64,000 bases of DNA, taken from positions 1 to 64,000 of the forward strand of contig JANQKV010000014.1 of NCBI GenBank assembly GCA_028280945.1, read 5' to 3'. The notes beneath the pieces are model-generated. The model was not told where the DNA came from, searched no databases, and saw only the letters and a program-made list of their open reading frames with translations. Origin of the DNA: Opitutaceae bacterium. GTDB taxonomy: Bacteria > Verrucomicrobiota > Verrucomicrobiia > Opitutales > Opitutaceae. The position numbers and the translations under genes are program-made. Below, one piece after another: positions 40,393 to 51,086 of this stretch (positions within the stretch are counted from its first letter, which is position 1; each line of letters starts with the position of its first letter).

Positions 40393-43300
40393 TTACTTGC
40401 CGTGGCAGTGTTTGAACTTCTTGCCACTGCCGCAGGGACAGGGTTCATTGCGGCCCACCTTGGGCATCGCTTTCACCGGCTGCGGTTTGGGCATGGGCAG
40501 CTTGATACCGCTGCCGCCTCCGCCGCCGGGGGGACCTCCGGCCAAAGTCGCAGCTCCGGCGGTCTGGGTGGTGCGGATGGCCGGGCCGCCCGCGGAGGCC
40601 GCCGCCGGGGCGTTTTCGGGCCCCTGAGTCTTCGCACCCCGGCTGAGCATCGCGAGCATGTTCTCAAACGATTTGATGTTGGAGGCGCTGCGGAACAGTC
40701 CCGTGCAGATCTGCAGCCGCACATTGTTCATCAACTCTTCGAAATATTTAAAGGCCTCACCCTTGTATTCGACCAGCGGGTCTTTCTGGCCGTAACTGCG
40801 CAGGCCGATGGCGCGTCGCAGCTCCTCCATCTCGGTGAGATGCTCCTGCCAATAGCGGTCGATGGCGTTGATGATCACGTAACGCTCCAAAGCCCCAAGC
40901 GCCTCGGGAATCTCGGAGGATTCCTTGATCGAATAAGCCTTTTGGACGCGCTCAAGCAGATCGGCCTGCAGCGCCTCGAAGTCCTTGCCCTGGAGGTCGG
41001 CCAGTTTCACCCCAATGGGAAAGTGGGTGTTCATCCAGCCGGCCAGCGATTCGAGGGAGGCGTCGTCGGGCCCCGTCTTGTCGTCCAGTCCGGCGGCCTC
41101 CAATCGGGTTATGATCTCTTCTTCGACCTGCTCGAAAATGATGTCCTTCGGCCGGTCGGAATGGATCGCCGCGTTGCGGATGCCATAGATGACTTCGCGC
41201 TGCTGATTGAGCACGTCGTCGTATTGCAGCAGGCGCTTGCGAATGGAGAAGTTCTGCTGCTCGACCTTTTTCTGAGCGCTCTCGATCGAGCGATTGAGCA
41301 GCGAGTGTTCGAGCTCCTCACCTTCGCGCATGGAGCCCTCCATCAGCTTGGAGGCCAGGTTGCCCTGCAGGAACAACCGCATGAGGTTGTCTTCGAGGGA
41401 GAGGAAAAACTTGGTTGTGCCGGGGTCGCCCTGACGCGAACAGCGACCGCGCAGCTGCCGGTCGATGCGGCGGGACTCGTGGCGCTCGGTGCCGATGACG
41501 TAGAGGCCGCCGATCTCGCGCACGCCTTCGCCCAGTTTGATGTCAGTGCCGCGACCCGCCATGTTGGTGGCGATCGTTACAGCGCCACGTTGCCCCGCCC
41601 GGGCGACGATGTCGGCCTCCTGCTGGTGAAACTTCGCGTTGAGCACGGTGTGGGTGATCTGGGCGCGCTTGAGCATGCGCGAGAGCACCTCGGACGATTC
41701 AACCGAGACGGTGCCGACCAGGACGGGCTGGCCGCGTTTGTTGGCCTCGGTGATCTCCTCCATGACCGCGTTGTATTTGTCGCGGCGGGTTTTGAAGATG
41801 GAGTCGTTCTTATCGATGCGGATGTTGGGTTTGTTGGTCGGAACGACCTGAACGCCCAAGCTATAGATCTCATTGAACTCGGCTGCCTCGGTCTCGGCCG
41901 TGCCGGTCATGCCCGCAAGTTTCTCATACATCCGGAAGTAGTTCTGGATGGTAACCGTCGCGTAGGTGCGGGTCTCGCGTTCGATGGTCACGCCTTCCTT
42001 GGCTTCGACGGCTTGGTGGAGGCCATCGGACCAACGCCGGCCGGGCATCACGCGACCCGTGTTTTCGTCAACGATGTTCACCTTGCCCTCCTGCACCACG
42101 TATTCGACGTCGCGTTCGTAGATGCAATAGGCGCGCAGGAGCTGGGAGATCGCGTGGATCTCTTCGGAGACCGCGGCGTAGGACTCGTGCGACTTGTTCT
42201 TTTTCTCCTCCCGCTGTTCGGGGGTCAGGTCGGTGTCGCCATCGATGGCGGAGTGCTCCAACGCGAGGTCGGGCAGCACGAAGGCATTCGGGTTGTCGGG
42301 GCGCAACGTCTTGCGACCGATTTCGGTAAGATCGGCCTGGTGCTGTTTCTCATCGATCGTGAAAAACAGGTCCTCCTTGAGCCGGAACATCTGCACCTTC
42401 TGCAAATCGGAGCTCAGCTCCGTCTCAAGCCTGTCGAGGTCCTTGTTGATCTCGGCGTTTTCCTTGGCGCGCAGCAGCTGTTTGTTGCGCGGCTGGCCTA
42501 CCTTCACCTGAAGGAGCTTGCGCAGGGCATCGTGCCGGTCGTCCTCGGAAGCATCCTTTTTGTCGAGGATAGGGCGGGCCTCGGAGACAAGCCGGTTGCA
42601 GAGCTTGTTCTGCATGTTGACGAGGCGCTCGACGTTCGGTTTGAGCCTCGTGAATGGTTGCTCGCGCTCGACCGGCGCGGGACCGGAAATGATCAGCGGA
42701 GTGCGGGCCTCGTCGACCAGGATGGAGTCAATTTCGTCAACGATGACGAACCAGTGGTCGCGCTGGACCTGGTCCTCCTTGCGGGTGGCCATGCCGTTGT
42801 CGCGCAAGTAATCGAAACCAAATTCGGAAGCAGTGCCGTAGGTGATGTCGCAGCCATACATCTCGCGGCGCACGTCCGGACGCATCTGCTGCTGGATGCA
42901 ACCGACGGTCAGGCCGAGGTATTTGTAGAGGTGCCCCATCCACTCGGAGTCACGGCGAGCCAGGTAGTCATTGACGGTGACAAGCTGGGAATTTCGGCCC
43001 GTGAGCGCGTTCAGATAGAGTGGCAGCGTGGCGACAAGCGTCTTGCCCTCACCCGTGGCCATTTCGGCGATCTTGCCTTTGTGGAGGGCGAGTCCGCCGA
43101 TGAGCTGCACGTCAAAGTGGACCATGTCCCACTCCTGCTCGTGCTCGTTGACGATGGCGGTTGTGCCCAGGAGACGGCGAGCGGCGTTTTTGACGGTCGC
43201 AAACGCTTCGGGCAGCAAATCATCCAAGGTTTCCCCGTCCTGGAAGCGTTGGCGAAACTCGGCGGTCTTGGCTTTGAGTTCGTCCTCGGAGAGCGATTGA

Positions 43301-43404
43301 TACGACGCCTCCAGCTCGTTGATCCTGGCGACGAGAGGTTTGGCGGACTCGAGAAACTTACGGTAGTGACGACCGGCGAAACGTTTGAGCAGAAAGTCGA
43401 ACAT
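40393..43404 (-). CDS. secA: Preprotein translocase ATPase SecA
   Basis: The 1003-residue protein has all SecA landmarks: [11 protein letters not shown] start, Walker A in [24 protein letters not shown] in [19 protein letters not shown], and [14 protein letters not shown] in the second nucleotide domain. The zinc-binding C-terminus is [17 protein letters not shown]. It drives proteins through SecYEG using ATP. A Gly/Pro-rich linker precedes the zinc tail. lnt follows immediately on the same strand. The length is a little above the E. coli protein, mainly from the linker and inserted helices. Confidence 0.97.
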   Translation of the reverse strand: MFDFLLKRFAGRHYRKFLESAKPLVARINELEASYQSLSEDELKAKTAEFRQRFQDGETLDDLLPEAFATVKNAARRLLGTTAIVNEHEQEWDMVHFDVQLIGGLALHKGKIAEMATGEGKTLVATLPLYLNALTGRNSQLVTVNDYLARRDSEWMGHLYKYLGLTVGCIQQQMRPDVRREMYGCDITYGTASEFGFDYLRDNGMATRKEDQVQRDHWFVIVDEIDSILVDEARTPLIISGPAPVEREQPFTRLKPNVERLVNMQNKLCNRLVSEARPILDKKDASEDDRHDALRKLLQVKVGQPRNKQLLRAKENAEINKDLDRLETELSSDLQKVQMFRLKEDLFFTIDEKQHQADLTEIGRKTLRPDNPNAFVLPDLALEHSAIDGDTDLTPEQREEKKNKSHESYAAVSEEIHAISQLLRAYCIYERDVEYVVQEGKVNIVDENTGRVMPGRRWSDGLHQAVEAKEGVTIERETRTYATVTIQNYFRMYEKLAGMTGTAETEAAEFNEIYSLGVQVVPTNKPNIRIDKNDSIFKTRRDKYNAVMEEITEANKRGQPVLVGTVSVESSEVLSRMLKRAQITHTVLNAKFHQQEADIVARAGQRGAVTIATNMAGRGTDIKLGEGVREIGGLYVIGTERHESRRIDRQLRGRCSRQGDPGTTKFFLSLEDNLMRLFLQGNLASKLMEGSMREGEELEHSLLNRSIESAQKKVEQQNFSIRKRLLQYDDVLNQQREVIYGIRNAAIHSDRPKDIIFEQVEEEIITRLEAAGLDDKTGPDDASLESLAGWMNTHFPIGVKLADLQGKDFEALQADLLERVQKAYSIKESSEIPEALGALERYVIINAIDRYWQEHLTEMEELRRAIGLRSYGQKDPLVEYKGEAFKYFEELMNNVRLQICTGLFRSASNIKSFENMLAMLSRGAKTQGPENAPAAASAGGPAIRTTQTAGAATLAGGPPGGGGGSGIKLPMPKPQPVKAMPKVGRNEPCPCGSGKKFKHCHGK

Positions 43405-43506
43405 GAAGAACCGGCCAGCGTAGGCGACCGGACCGCCTTTGCAAATGGCAAATCTGAATCCGGGTGACGGTCCGGCAACACCGGAGATTGGCGCAAAATT
43501 CCGCGT

Positions 43507-44904
43507 TTATTCTCCGCCGCTGAGCGCGGATGGGGAGATTCGCACCAACTGGATTTCGTAGATTGTTTCCGTGGTCTCGTCGGGTGCCGCCTGACCGCGG
43601 GCCGCCTGCACCGCGGCCATGCGGGTCGGATCGAGCGTTTCGACCCACGCGACGGTGTAGAGACGGCCGTCGGGCCCAATCTCAAGACTCTCGGCGAAAA
43701 ACACCCGTTCGCCCGCTGGCCCGATCAGGGTACCGTGCTCCCGAAACTCATCCCTGGTAATGTCGTAGGTCAGCAGGTTGACCGTAGCCCGAACCGGCCG
43801 CCGACCTTCGATTTCGGTCGGCGGGCTGTGGGCAAGGTAGTGCAAAACATTGTCCTCACTGAGGACAAACCCCAGCTGAGTGCGCCAGGGATTGCGCGGG
43901 GCGGCTTCGATCCCCGTCGGCAGCATCGGTCGGACCGATCGCAGGATGCCATCGGTCGGCGAGAACTCGAACAGCTGGGTGCTACCGCCGTGGAGTCCCC
44001 AGAAGCTTTTGGTCTGTTCGTTCCATAGAATGGTGCGCCAGTTGCGCCAGAAGTAGTGGGGTTCGGGTTTTATGATGAAGGACTCGTCCCGCACGGGCGG
44101 CACGTGATCCAAGTCCAGATTCTCCAGGTATTCGACCGGGCGCTGGGCCGAAGGATCAAACGCCCAGATCCGGCCCTCCCGGTCTGAACCGAAGACCATG
44201 CCGCGATCGTCGACTCCGAGTTTACGACAAATGAAATCCCACGTGCTGCCCAGATGCCCCCATTCGCCCCGATTCTGCACCGTCCCCCAATTGCGAACGT
44301 GACCGGTCTCCAAATCCAGTCCCACCAGCAGTCCCGTCGGCCAAGTCAGGGCATACAACCACCGTCCCTCCCGACCTGGAGCCATGGTGATCAGTCCTTC
44401 GTTGGCCAGACCCGGCCCGCCCAAATCCTCGACTTCACCACTGGCCAAATCGAGACGCATGAAATGCCCGCCGCGGTAAGGAATGCGGCCGTCCTCCGGA
44501 GCGACATCAGGCAACGTGCCGTCGTAAACCGAGGTGTGCGTCGCAAAGTAGAGTCCACCGTTTTGCTCGAACAGCGGGGTGTGGACTTTGCCATGCGGAA
44601 CCTCGGCGGACGGATCGAGCCCGATCACTTCACCCACGTCGGCCACAAAACTCACCTCGTTGTCGGTCGGATCGAAGCGGTAAAGCCGGGCGGACGTGTG
44701 CTGATGATGAGTACCGACCGTGAAGTAGATCCGGCCGTCCGACGCCGCAGTGATGCTGTGGTAGTTGCAGTCGCCTTCGAGAAAATCGAGCGGAAAGAGC
44801 TCGACGGTGATCTGGGTCTTGGCGCTGAGCGAGCCCGAGGCACTGCCCAAAGCCAGCAGCAAGCCGATAAAGCGAAAGTAAAACGGAAGACCGGGGCGGG
44901 ACAT
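43507..44904 (-). CDS. Exported beta-propeller protein of unknown function
   Basis: The 465-residue protein has a signal peptide (FIGLLLALGSASGSLSA) and then repeated four-strand blades: YHSITAASDGRIYFTVGTHH, KVHTPLFEQNGGLYFATHTS, GREGRWLYALTWPTGLL, LGVDDRGMVFGSDREGRIWAF and EIGPDGRLYTVAW. The GRIYF/GRLYT beta turns recur about every 50 residues. It could bind or cleave a carbohydrate, as oligogalacturonate lyases or SMP-30 proteins do, but no catalytic signature is secure. It follows the UDP-xylose synthase gene by 30 bp and precedes secA by 102 bp. Confidence 0.7.
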   Translation of the reverse strand: MSRPGLPFYFRFIGLLLALGSASGSLSAKTQITVELFPLDFLEGDCNYHSITAASDGRIYFTVGTHHQHTSARLYRFDPTDNEVSFVADVGEVIGLDPSAEVPHGKVHTPLFEQNGGLYFATHTSVYDGTLPDVAPEDGRIPYRGGHFMRLDLASGEVEDLGGPGLANEGLITMAPGREGRWLYALTWPTGLLVGLDLETGHVRNWGTVQNRGEWGHLGSTWDFICRKLGVDDRGMVFGSDREGRIWAFDPSAQRPVEYLENLDLDHVPPVRDESFIIKPEPHYFWRNWRTILWNEQTKSFWGLHGGSTQLFEFSPTDGILRSVRPMLPTGIEAAPRNPWRTQLGFVLSEDNVLHYLAHSPPTEIEGRRPVRATVNLLTYDITRDEFREHGTLIGPAGERVFFAESLEIGPDGRLYTVAWVETLDPTRMAAVQAARGQAAPDETTETIYEIQLVRISPSALSGGE

Positions 44905-44934
44905 GTTTGGGAACGGGGCTAACCGAACAAAGAA

Positions 44935-45867
44935 CTAGGAGTCGAGGGTTTGACGGAAGTAATCGGCCGTGCGCTTGAGGCCTTCCTTCAGCTCAATGGT
45001 CGGCTCCCAGCCCAGGTGTTGACGAGCCAAACTGATGTCGGGCTGGCGTTGCCTGGGGTCATCCGCCGGCAACGGTTGGTGTACGATTTTGGAGTTTCCT
45101 CCAACCACTTCGAGGGTCTTCTCGGCCAGCTCCAGCATGGTGAATTCACCCGGATTGCCCAAGTTGATCGGACCGATGACCTCGTCCTGATCCATCAGGC
45201 GCAGGAAACCATCAATCAGATCGTCGACGTAGCAGAACGACCGGGTTTGCGAACCGTCCCCGTATACGGTGAGATCTTCGCCTTTGAGCGCCTGCACGAT
45301 AAAGTTGGAGACCACACGACCATCATTCGGATGCATGCGCGGACCGTAGGTGTTAAAAATCCGCACGACTCGGATATCGACACCGTTCTCCCGATGGTAG
45401 TCGAAGAAGAGCGTTTCGGCGCAGCGCTTGCCTTCGTCATAGCAGGAGCGCAGGCCGATCGTGTTGACGTTGCCCCAGTAGGATTCGGGCTGCGGATGCA
45501 CCGCCGGATCACCATACACTTCGCTGGTGCTGGCCTGGAATACGCGAGCTCGGACCCGCTTGGCGAGGCCCAGGCAATTGATTGCCCCCATGACCGACGT
45601 CTTGGTGGTCTTGATCGGATTGTATTGGTAGTGCGGCGGCGAAGCGGGACAGGCCAGGTTGTAGATCTGATCGACCTCAAATTTAAACGGATCGATCACG
45701 TCGTGGCGAACGAGTTCAAAGTCGGGATTGCCGATGAGGTGTCGGATGTTGTCCTTCCGGCCCGTGAAGAAGTTGTCCAAGCAGATCACCTCGTGCCCCT
45801 GTCCCAACAGGCGGTCGCATAGGTGAGAGCCAAGAAAACCGGCACCGCCGGTGATGAGAACACGCAT
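44935..45867 (-). CDS. uxs: UDP-glucuronate decarboxylase (UDP-xylose synthase)
   Basis: The 310-residue protein starts [20 protein letters not shown] (NAD-binding Rossmann loop). [12 protein letters not shown], the YxxxK pair in [12 protein letters not shown], and [25 protein letters not shown] follow; these are the UXS signature. It converts UDP-glucuronate to UDP-xylose for polysaccharide synthesis. The ATG at 45867 gives the family N-terminus; an upstream extension to 45981 is not needed. It is divergent from the lipoprotein gene at 46014, with about 146 bp between them. Confidence 0.92.
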   Translation of the reverse strand: MRVLITGGAGFLGSHLCDRLLGQGHEVICLDNFFTGRKDNIRHLIGNPDFELVRHDVIDPFKFEVDQIYNLACPASPPHYQYNPIKTTKTSVMGAINCLGLAKRVRARVFQASTSEVYGDPAVHPQPESYWGNVNTIGLRSCYDEGKRCAETLFFDYHRENGVDIRVVRIFNTYGPRMHPNDGRVVSNFIVQALKGEDLTVYGDGSQTRSFCYVDDLIDGFLRLMDQDEVIGPINLGNPGEFTMLELAEKTLEVVGGNSKIVHQPLPADDPRQRQPDISLARQHLGWEPTIELKEGLKRTADYFRQTLDS

Positions 45868-46013
45868 GATGCTTCCGTTTTCACGGGGCGGGACGTGCTT
45901 GTCGAGTCGCGACCCGGGATAACATCCGCCACAAAGTGGCATATTTTTTTCGCACAACGATTTGCGATAAGCCACTCCCATCCGGAGATTTTGAACCCAC
46001 CTGCTCTATTCTC

Positions 46014-46625
46014 ATGAAACTCCCTGCTCCGCTTGCTTTTCTCGCGCTCACCGCCGCTGCCATCGGCTTCGTCGGTTGCGCCACGACCCCAGCCGAAGTG
46101 AATACCGAGTTCGATCCCCAAGCCGACTTCACCGGCGCCAGGACCTTCGCCATCCTGCCGCTGCCCAAGGAAATTCCGGGCGCCGACCCGGGACTGGCGA
46201 TGCGCATCGGCGGCACCGCGGAGGAAACCATTCGCACCGCTATGGTCGCCAAGGGCTACACGGAAGTCGCCAAGGAGGACGCCGACATTGCGGTGCTCCT
46301 TCATGGCAGGCTCGTGCCGAAGACCGAGGTCACGGAATGGGGTTTCACGCCCTACTTCGGGGCGTATGGCTGGAATCGCGGTTACCGCGGCTACTACAGC
46401 GGCATGTATGGCGGCAACAGCGTGACCGTCGATCAATACAACGAAGGCACCATGATCGCCGAGGTCTACGACGTGAGCTCGAAGAGCATGATTTGGGTCG
46501 GCTGGATCACCGGACGCGCCAACCTGGAGCGTGAAGGCGAGCAGGAGCGCGTTGCCATCGCCATCGACCGCATTCTTGCTGCTTATCCCGCCAGGGGAGC
46601 CGCTCCCGTCGGAGTCGAGATGTAG
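46014..46625 (+). CDS. DUF4136-type lipoprotein
   Basis: The 203-residue protein has a lipoprotein signal (AFLALTAAAIGFVGC, lipidated Cys). A DUF4136-like domain follows: FDPQADFTGARTFAILPLP, AEETIRTAMVAKGYTEV, DADIAVLLHG and MIAEVYDVSSKSMIWVGWITG. A Gly/Tyr-rich insertion (YGWNRGYRGYYSGMYGGN) interrupts the middle. DUF4136 proteins are outer-membrane lipoproteins of unknown role. The three following genes (46693-49859) share the idea of a short exported domain with adjacent position, so they may act together; this is inference. Confidence 0.85.
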   Translation: MKLPAPLAFLALTAAAIGFVGCATTPAEVNTEFDPQADFTGARTFAILPLPKEIPGADPGLAMRIGGTAEETIRTAMVAKGYTEVAKEDADIAVLLHGRLVPKTEVTEWGFTPYFGAYGWNRGYRGYYSGMYGGNSVTVDQYNEGTMIAEVYDVSSKSMIWVGWITGRANLEREGEQERVAIAIDRILAAYPARGAAPVGVEM

Positions 46626-46692
46626 CCGCCGGTTTTATATCCACTGCCGCCCACGCTGGACTTGCGGCCAAAACCGAGCAGGTTGCGCCGCC

Positions 46693-47643
46693 ATGCATCG
46701 TCGCGGAATTGCCATCCTACTTGGCCTCGCCTGTTCCACCCTTGTCGCCAAAGATCGATTACAAGTCTCGGTGTTTTCCGACGCCGCCCGCGACTACGAA
46801 CGCAGCTACCATGCCGATGGCAGCCCGGTGCCCGAACGCTACGCCATCGCATTTGGCGGCACCGTATCCGGCACCACTTGGGGACCTACACAAAAACGCG
46901 AGGATTTTCCCGAACTCGCCACCGTCATTGCCGAGCACCTCGCCGAGGAGGGCTACTACTTCGCCGAGAGTCAGGATCAGGCAGATCTGATGCTCGTTAT
47001 TCACTGGGGAGCCACCAACGCCTTCAACGCTATCAACTACGGCGAGGGCATAAACCGTGCCGGCGAAGCGTTGAATCAATTGAACAGCGTGCGCGCCGCG
47101 GCTCCGACCGTCGAGATCACCGCGCCCACGGGCCTGGGCGGTGCGGCCAATACCGACTCCACCCTCGCGGCTGCCCTCAACGCCCAACTCGAATCCAATG
47201 CCCAGGCGCAATTCGACTCAGCCATGATGAGCCTCGAAATGGAAGACCGCCGCCGCAACCGGGCGCTGGCGGAGAACGCCGAGATCATTGGCTACACGTC
47301 CACCCTCGTGGACAAAAACCGGATCCCGGGAACGCTCGGTCGACAAATCCAAACCGAGTTGCGAGCCGAAGTGGAAGATCCCCGGTACTACGTCGTCGTG
47401 ACCGCCTACGACTTTGATACGCTCGTGAAGCAGAACGAACGAAAGCTGCGCTGGATCACGCGGATGAGCATCCGCGTCAGAGGCAACGATTTCATGGATC
47501 GGGTGGATGAAATGGTGGCGCGAGCCGGGGACTTCTTCGGCCGCGACTCCGGCCGGTTGATTCGCGACTACGAAGGCAGTGTGGACATCGGTGAACTGCA
47601 GGTTGTTGGCACCGATGCCAGGCTGAGCGACGACAAGGACTGA
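46693..47643 (+). CDS. Exported paralogue family, copy 1
   Basis: The 316-residue protein has a signal peptide (AILLGLACSTLVA). Its core motifs are shared with copies 2 and 3: DYERSYHADGSPVPERYA, HLAEEGYYFAES, DLMLVIHWGATN, EDPRYYVVVTAYDF, SIRVRGNDFMDRVDEMVARA and GELQVVGTDARLSDDKD. Residues about 110-190 differ strongly between copies (low-complexity, Ala/Gln-rich). I do not recognise the family. It has no cysteine after the signal peptide, so it is likely periplasmic and not lipid-anchored. Its start is chosen where the signal peptide begins. Confidence 0.7.
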   Translation: MHRRGIAILLGLACSTLVAKDRLQVSVFSDAARDYERSYHADGSPVPERYAIAFGGTVSGTTWGPTQKREDFPELATVIAEHLAEEGYYFAESQDQADLMLVIHWGATNAFNAINYGEGINRAGEALNQLNSVRAAAPTVEITAPTGLGGAANTDSTLAAALNAQLESNAQAQFDSAMMSLEMEDRRRNRALAENAEIIGYTSTLVDKNRIPGTLGRQIQTELRAEVEDPRYYVVVTAYDFDTLVKQNERKLRWITRMSIRVRGNDFMDRVDEMVARAGDFFGRDSGRLIRDYEGSVDIGELQVVGTDARLSDDKD

Positions 47644-47930
47644 GCGGAGCGTTGCACCGTCGGTTTTTCGAGCGACCGCCTAAGCCCGTAGGCCGCCTTA
47701 TGGGACCTATAATATTCACTTCCTTTTGATTTTATAACCAATTGATTGGGATTTATTTGTGGAATGATCCACAGTCTTCCTGTGGGATGGACTTCCTCTC
47801 ATGAATCCCATGCGTTGCGCCCTTACCTTGCTGCTGGCCCTGGTGGTGGGTTTACCGCTGCACGCCAAAAAACTCAAAGTCTCGATCTATTCCGACACTT
47901 CGTCGGACTATGAACGGAGCTACCAAACCG
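47640..47930. repeat. Duplicated spacer plus signal-peptide region, copy A
   Basis: The DNA from the end of paralogue 1 through the first 40 codons of paralogue 2 is repeated, with few changes, at 48751-49041. Shared runs include CGGTTTTTCGAGCGACCGCC, CTTCCTTTTGATTTTATAAC and GCATGCGTTGCGCCCTTACC-like start regions. The offset is 1111 bases. Copy A carries CCTATAATATTC, where copy B has CCTATCATACCC, so one copy may have lost a -10 element. Confidence 0.75.
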
Positions 47931-48754
47931 ATGGTTCGCCCGTGCCAGAACGTTATGCGTTGGGGTTCGGCGGCATCGTGGAAGGCACCGCATTTGGTCC
48001 CACCCAAAGCAAAGGAGATTTCCCGGAAATCGCTTCGGTTATAGCGACCCATCTGGCTGAAGAGGGTTACTATTTCGCAGAGCAAACCGCAGACGCCGAA
48101 CTATTGCTCGTCATTCATTGGGGGGCGACACGGTGGGGAAGCGCGGCGATCGATGGTGCCCGTGAGGGAATGACAAATGAGGCAATCAATCAACTGTCCG
48201 GGGCACGCCGCGCCGCTACGGCGGGAGCACTTGAAGCAGGCATGGTTACGGGTGGGGGCGCATCGAGCCGCTCAACTGCCGTCGGGTTGAATGCGCAACT
48301 TCAGTCCGTGGCCAATGCTGATTTGAACAACGCGTTACTCCAGCTGGATCAACTCAATCGAGCCCGCGACCGCGCAGTGGCTTCCACGGCAGCGGTTCTC
48401 GGCTATACCGACGCTTTGATTGATGTCAGTCGCGTTGGTGGAGGCTTCGGTAAATCTCTGTCCTACGACCTGCGGTGGGAAATTGAAGATCCTCGCTACT
48501 ATGTCGTCGTCATCGCTTACGATTTCCGAGAATTGCTGCAAAAGAAAAAGCGCAAAATCTGTTGGGAAACACGCATGAGTATTCGCGTGCAGGGCAACGA
48601 CTTTATGGAAAAGCTCGATAAGATGGTGGCACGAGCAAGCGACTATTTCGGAAGGGATTCCAAGCGGCTCATCAGGCGGTATCAAGGCGACGTGGAAATT
48701 GGTAAACTCCAGGTTGTCGGCACCGATGCCAAACTGAGCGACGACGAGGACTGA
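47801..48754 (+). CDS. Exported paralogue family, copy 2
   Basis: The 317-residue protein has the signal peptide ALTLLLALVVGLPLHA, then KKLKVSIYSDTSSDYERSY, which is nearly identical in copy 3. Its middle (about 105-180: RWGSAAIDGAREGMTNEAI) is unlike the other two. The C-terminal part (EDPRYYVVVIAYDF, GNDFMEKLDKMVARA, GKLQVVGTDAKLSDDED) is shared. The close match of ends and the divergent middle suggest gene conversion or selection on the ends. The role is unknown, but the repeated export signal means that several related proteins are made at once. Confidence 0.75.
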   Translation: MNPMRCALTLLLALVVGLPLHAKKLKVSIYSDTSSDYERSYQTDGSPVPERYALGFGGIVEGTAFGPTQSKGDFPEIASVIATHLAEEGYYFAEQTADAELLLVIHWGATRWGSAAIDGAREGMTNEAINQLSGARRAATAGALEAGMVTGGGASSRSTAVGLNAQLQSVANADLNNALLQLDQLNRARDRAVASTAAVLGYTDALIDVSRVGGGFGKSLSYDLRWEIEDPRYYVVVIAYDFRELLQKKKRKICWETRMSIRVQGNDFMEKLDKMVARASDYFGRDSKRLIRRYQGDVEIGKLQVVGTDAKLSDDED

Positions 48755-49041
48755 GCGGAGCATTGCGCTGTCGGTTTTTCGAGCGACCGCCAAAGCCCAA
48801 AAGCCGCCTTATGGGACCTATCATACCCGCTTCCTTTTGATTTTATAACCAATCGATTGGGGTTTAGTTGTGGAGTGACCCGCAGTCCTCCTGCGTGATA
48901 AACCTCCGATTATGAATCCCATGCGTTGCGCCCTTACCTTGCTGCTGGCCCTGGCGGTAGGTTTACCGCTGCACGCCAAAAAACTCAAAGTCTCGATCTA
49001 TTCCGATGCGGCGTCGGGCTATAAACGGTCTTACCATGCCG
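48751..49041. repeat. Duplicated spacer plus signal-peptide region, copy B
   Basis: The second copy of the block at 47640-47930, offset by 1111 bases. The match begins in the last codons of paralogue 2, crosses its stop and spacer, and runs into paralogue 3. After the stop of paralogue 3 (49859) the match ends abruptly, marking the edge of the duplicated unit. Confidence 0.75.
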
Positions 49042-49859
49042 ATGGCTCACCCGTGGTAGAATACTACGCTCTCGCCTACGGGGGACTGCTGGAAGGCACT
49101 GCATTTGGACCCACGCAAAAAGAGGAGGACTTTCCTGACGTTGCGGGAGTCATCGGGGACAAACTTGCCGAAGAAGGATACCTCTTCGCGGAGAATTTTG
49201 AGCAGGCGGACCACATGCTCGTGATTCACTGGGGAGCGACCAATACGCTGCCGGGAGCGCTCGGACCGCAAGGCAATGGCCAAGCCGACCAAGCAATCAA
49301 CGACATGGCTCGCGCTCGGCTTGCCGGCAGCTTCGGATCAATCGAAAGCGCCGGCGACGGCACGGCGGCAGGCGCGGCCAATGCCCGTGCACTCAACGCC
49401 CAGATACAATCCGATGCGCAGTCGGAATTCGTCAATGCGCTCCTTTTGAATGAGATTTACAACCGCGAACGCGACCGACGGGTGGCTCGAACCGCAGGCA
49501 TGTTAGGCTACACCGACGCTCTGATCAGTGCGAATATGATCGCCGGCTCCATGGGGAGTTTCATGCAATACGAACTCACGTCGGAACTCGAGGATCCACG
49601 CTACTATGTGGTGATCATCGCCTACGACTTCGACGACATGGTGAAACACCGCAAGCGCACGCTGCGTTGGGTCACCCGCGCCAGCATCCGGGTGCAGGGC
49701 AATGACTTTATGGACAAGCTCGACGAGATCGTCGCCCAGGCCGGAAATTACTACGGTCGCGATACCAAGCGATTGATTCGGCGTTACCAAGGCGAGGTGG
49801 AAATCGGCGAACTCCAGGTTGTCGGCACCGATGCCAAACTGAGCGACGACGAGGACTGA
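48912..49859 (+). CDS. Exported paralogue family, copy 3
   Basis: The 315-residue protein shares the signal peptide and first 40 residues with copy 2, almost base for base. KLAEEGYLFAEN and DHMLVIHWGATN continue the family pattern. The middle (NTLPGALGPQGNGQADQAIN) is its own. The C-terminal part (EDPRYYVVIIAYDF, GNDFMDKLDEIVAQAGNYYGR, GELQVVGTDAKLSDDED) is shared. It is the last copy; the tgt gene converges on it. No catalytic residues or known domain are visible, so the function stays open. Confidence 0.75.
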   Translation: MNPMRCALTLLLALAVGLPLHAKKLKVSIYSDAASGYKRSYHADGSPVVEYYALAYGGLLEGTAFGPTQKEEDFPDVAGVIGDKLAEEGYLFAENFEQADHMLVIHWGATNTLPGALGPQGNGQADQAINDMARARLAGSFGSIESAGDGTAAGAANARALNAQIQSDAQSEFVNALLLNEIYNRERDRRVARTAGMLGYTDALISANMIAGSMGSFMQYELTSELEDPRYYVVIIAYDFDDMVKHRKRTLRWVTRASIRVQGNDFMDKLDEIVAQAGNYYGRDTKRLIRRYQGEVEIGELQVVGTDAKLSDDED

Positions 49860-49886
49860 GCCGCTCCCGGCGACGGCCACCAGCAG

Positions 49887-51014
49887 CTATTCCTGTTCGT
49901 AGCGCGCGATCCACCGGCGGTGCCAGGCCCCAAAGTCTCCGGCCTGCAAATGCGTCCGCACCTGTGTCATCAGGTCGAGATAGAAGTGAAGATTGTGCAG
50001 AGTCAGCAGTGTGCCGCCGAGCATCTCCTCAGCCAGGATGAGGTGGCGAAGGTAGGCCCGGGAAAAGTTGTGACACGTGTAATTGTCGAGCCCGTCGACC
50101 ACCGGTGACTCGTCGCGACGAAAACGCTCGTTGCGCAGATTGATGGGACCATCCGGGGTGAAAACGAGGCCATTGCGCGCGACCCGCGAAGGCAACACGC
50201 AGTCAAACATGTCCACGCCCAGCGCCACCATTTTCAAGATCTGAGGCGGAGTGCCGAGTCCCATGGTGTAACGGGGTTTGGTGGCGGGCAGGTGGGGCGT
50301 GGTGGCGCCGACCTGCTTCAACATCTCCGGCTCGGGTTCACCCACGCTGACGCCTCCGACAGCGTAGCCGGGCAGATCCAGCGCCGCGAGGCCCTCGGCC
50401 GCCGACCGCCGCAGGTCATCGAACGTCGATCCCTGCACGATGCCAAAAACATGATGTCCTGCTGCGAAAAACCCCTCGTCCCGGGCAATATCGCGGCACT
50501 GCTCCGCCCACCGCTGACTCCGCTCGACCGCCGCCGCACAGGCATCGCGTTCACACGGCCACGGAGGACACTCGTCGATGACCATGGCGATATCACTCCC
50601 CAGATTCATCTGGATATCCATGACTTCGCGTGGACCCAGGAAGCATTTTTTGCCGTCGAGGTGGCTTTGGAACTCGATCCCGTTGTCCTTGAGCTTGCGC
50701 AGCTTCGCCAGGGAGAAGACCTGAAAACCCCCGCTGTCGGTCAGGATGGGTTTGTCCCAACCCATGAACTCATGAAGACCGCCCAGGTCGCGAACCAAGT
50801 CGCTGCCCGGACGCAGATTCAGGTGGTAGGTATTGCCGAGGATGATTTGGGCACCGATCTCGTGAAGATGGGCCGGAGTGAGGGCCTTGACCGTGCCCTG
50901 GGTGCCGACGGGCATGAAGATCGGGGTTTCCACCACGCCGTGTCGGGTCTGCAACCTACCGCGGCGCGCGGCGGTGTCCGTATCGGATAGAAGCAACTTG
51001 AAGTGATCAGGCAT
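49887..51014 (-). CDS. tgt: tRNA-guanine transglycosylase with an incomplete zinc site
   Basis: The 375-residue protein has the Tgt barrel: [13 protein letters not shown] (Asp93, general acid/base), [23 protein letters not shown] (substrate loop) and [14 protein letters not shown] (nucleophile Asp271). It exchanges guanine-34 for a queuosine precursor in certain tRNAs. The zinc site is odd: the usual C-x-C-x2-C-x25-H reads LDNYTC (residues 309-314), so two Cys are Leu309 and Asn311, although His340 remains at the normal spacing. It overlaps head-to-head (divergently) with the amidotransferase region. Activity with this site is uncertain. Confidence 0.88.
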   Translation of the reverse strand: MPDHFKLLLSDTDTAARRGRLQTRHGVVETPIFMPVGTQGTVKALTPAHLHEIGAQIILGNTYHLNLRPGSDLVRDLGGLHEFMGWDKPILTDSGGFQVFSLAKLRKLKDNGIEFQSHLDGKKCFLGPREVMDIQMNLGSDIAMVIDECPPWPCERDACAAAVERSQRWAEQCRDIARDEGFFAAGHHVFGIVQGSTFDDLRRSAAEGLAALDLPGYAVGGVSVGEPEPEMLKQVGATTPHLPATKPRYTMGLGTPPQILKMVALGVDMFDCVLPSRVARNGLVFTPDGPINLRNERFRRDESPVVDGLDNYTCHNFSRAYLRHLILAEEMLGGTLLTLHNLHFYLDLMTQVRTHLQAGDFGAWHRRWIARYEQE

Positions 51015-51086
51015 GGTGCGGCCGCCACCCTACCCGGACGCTTGACCCTGCTGTCAATCCGCCAGCTAATCCTCTGTTACGCTCCT

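Noticed and set aside
40276..43467. A 1063-codon open frame antisense to secA
   Set aside because: It mirrors the GC-rich third-position bias of secA. Its product has no known motif, while the minus strand encodes a complete SecA.
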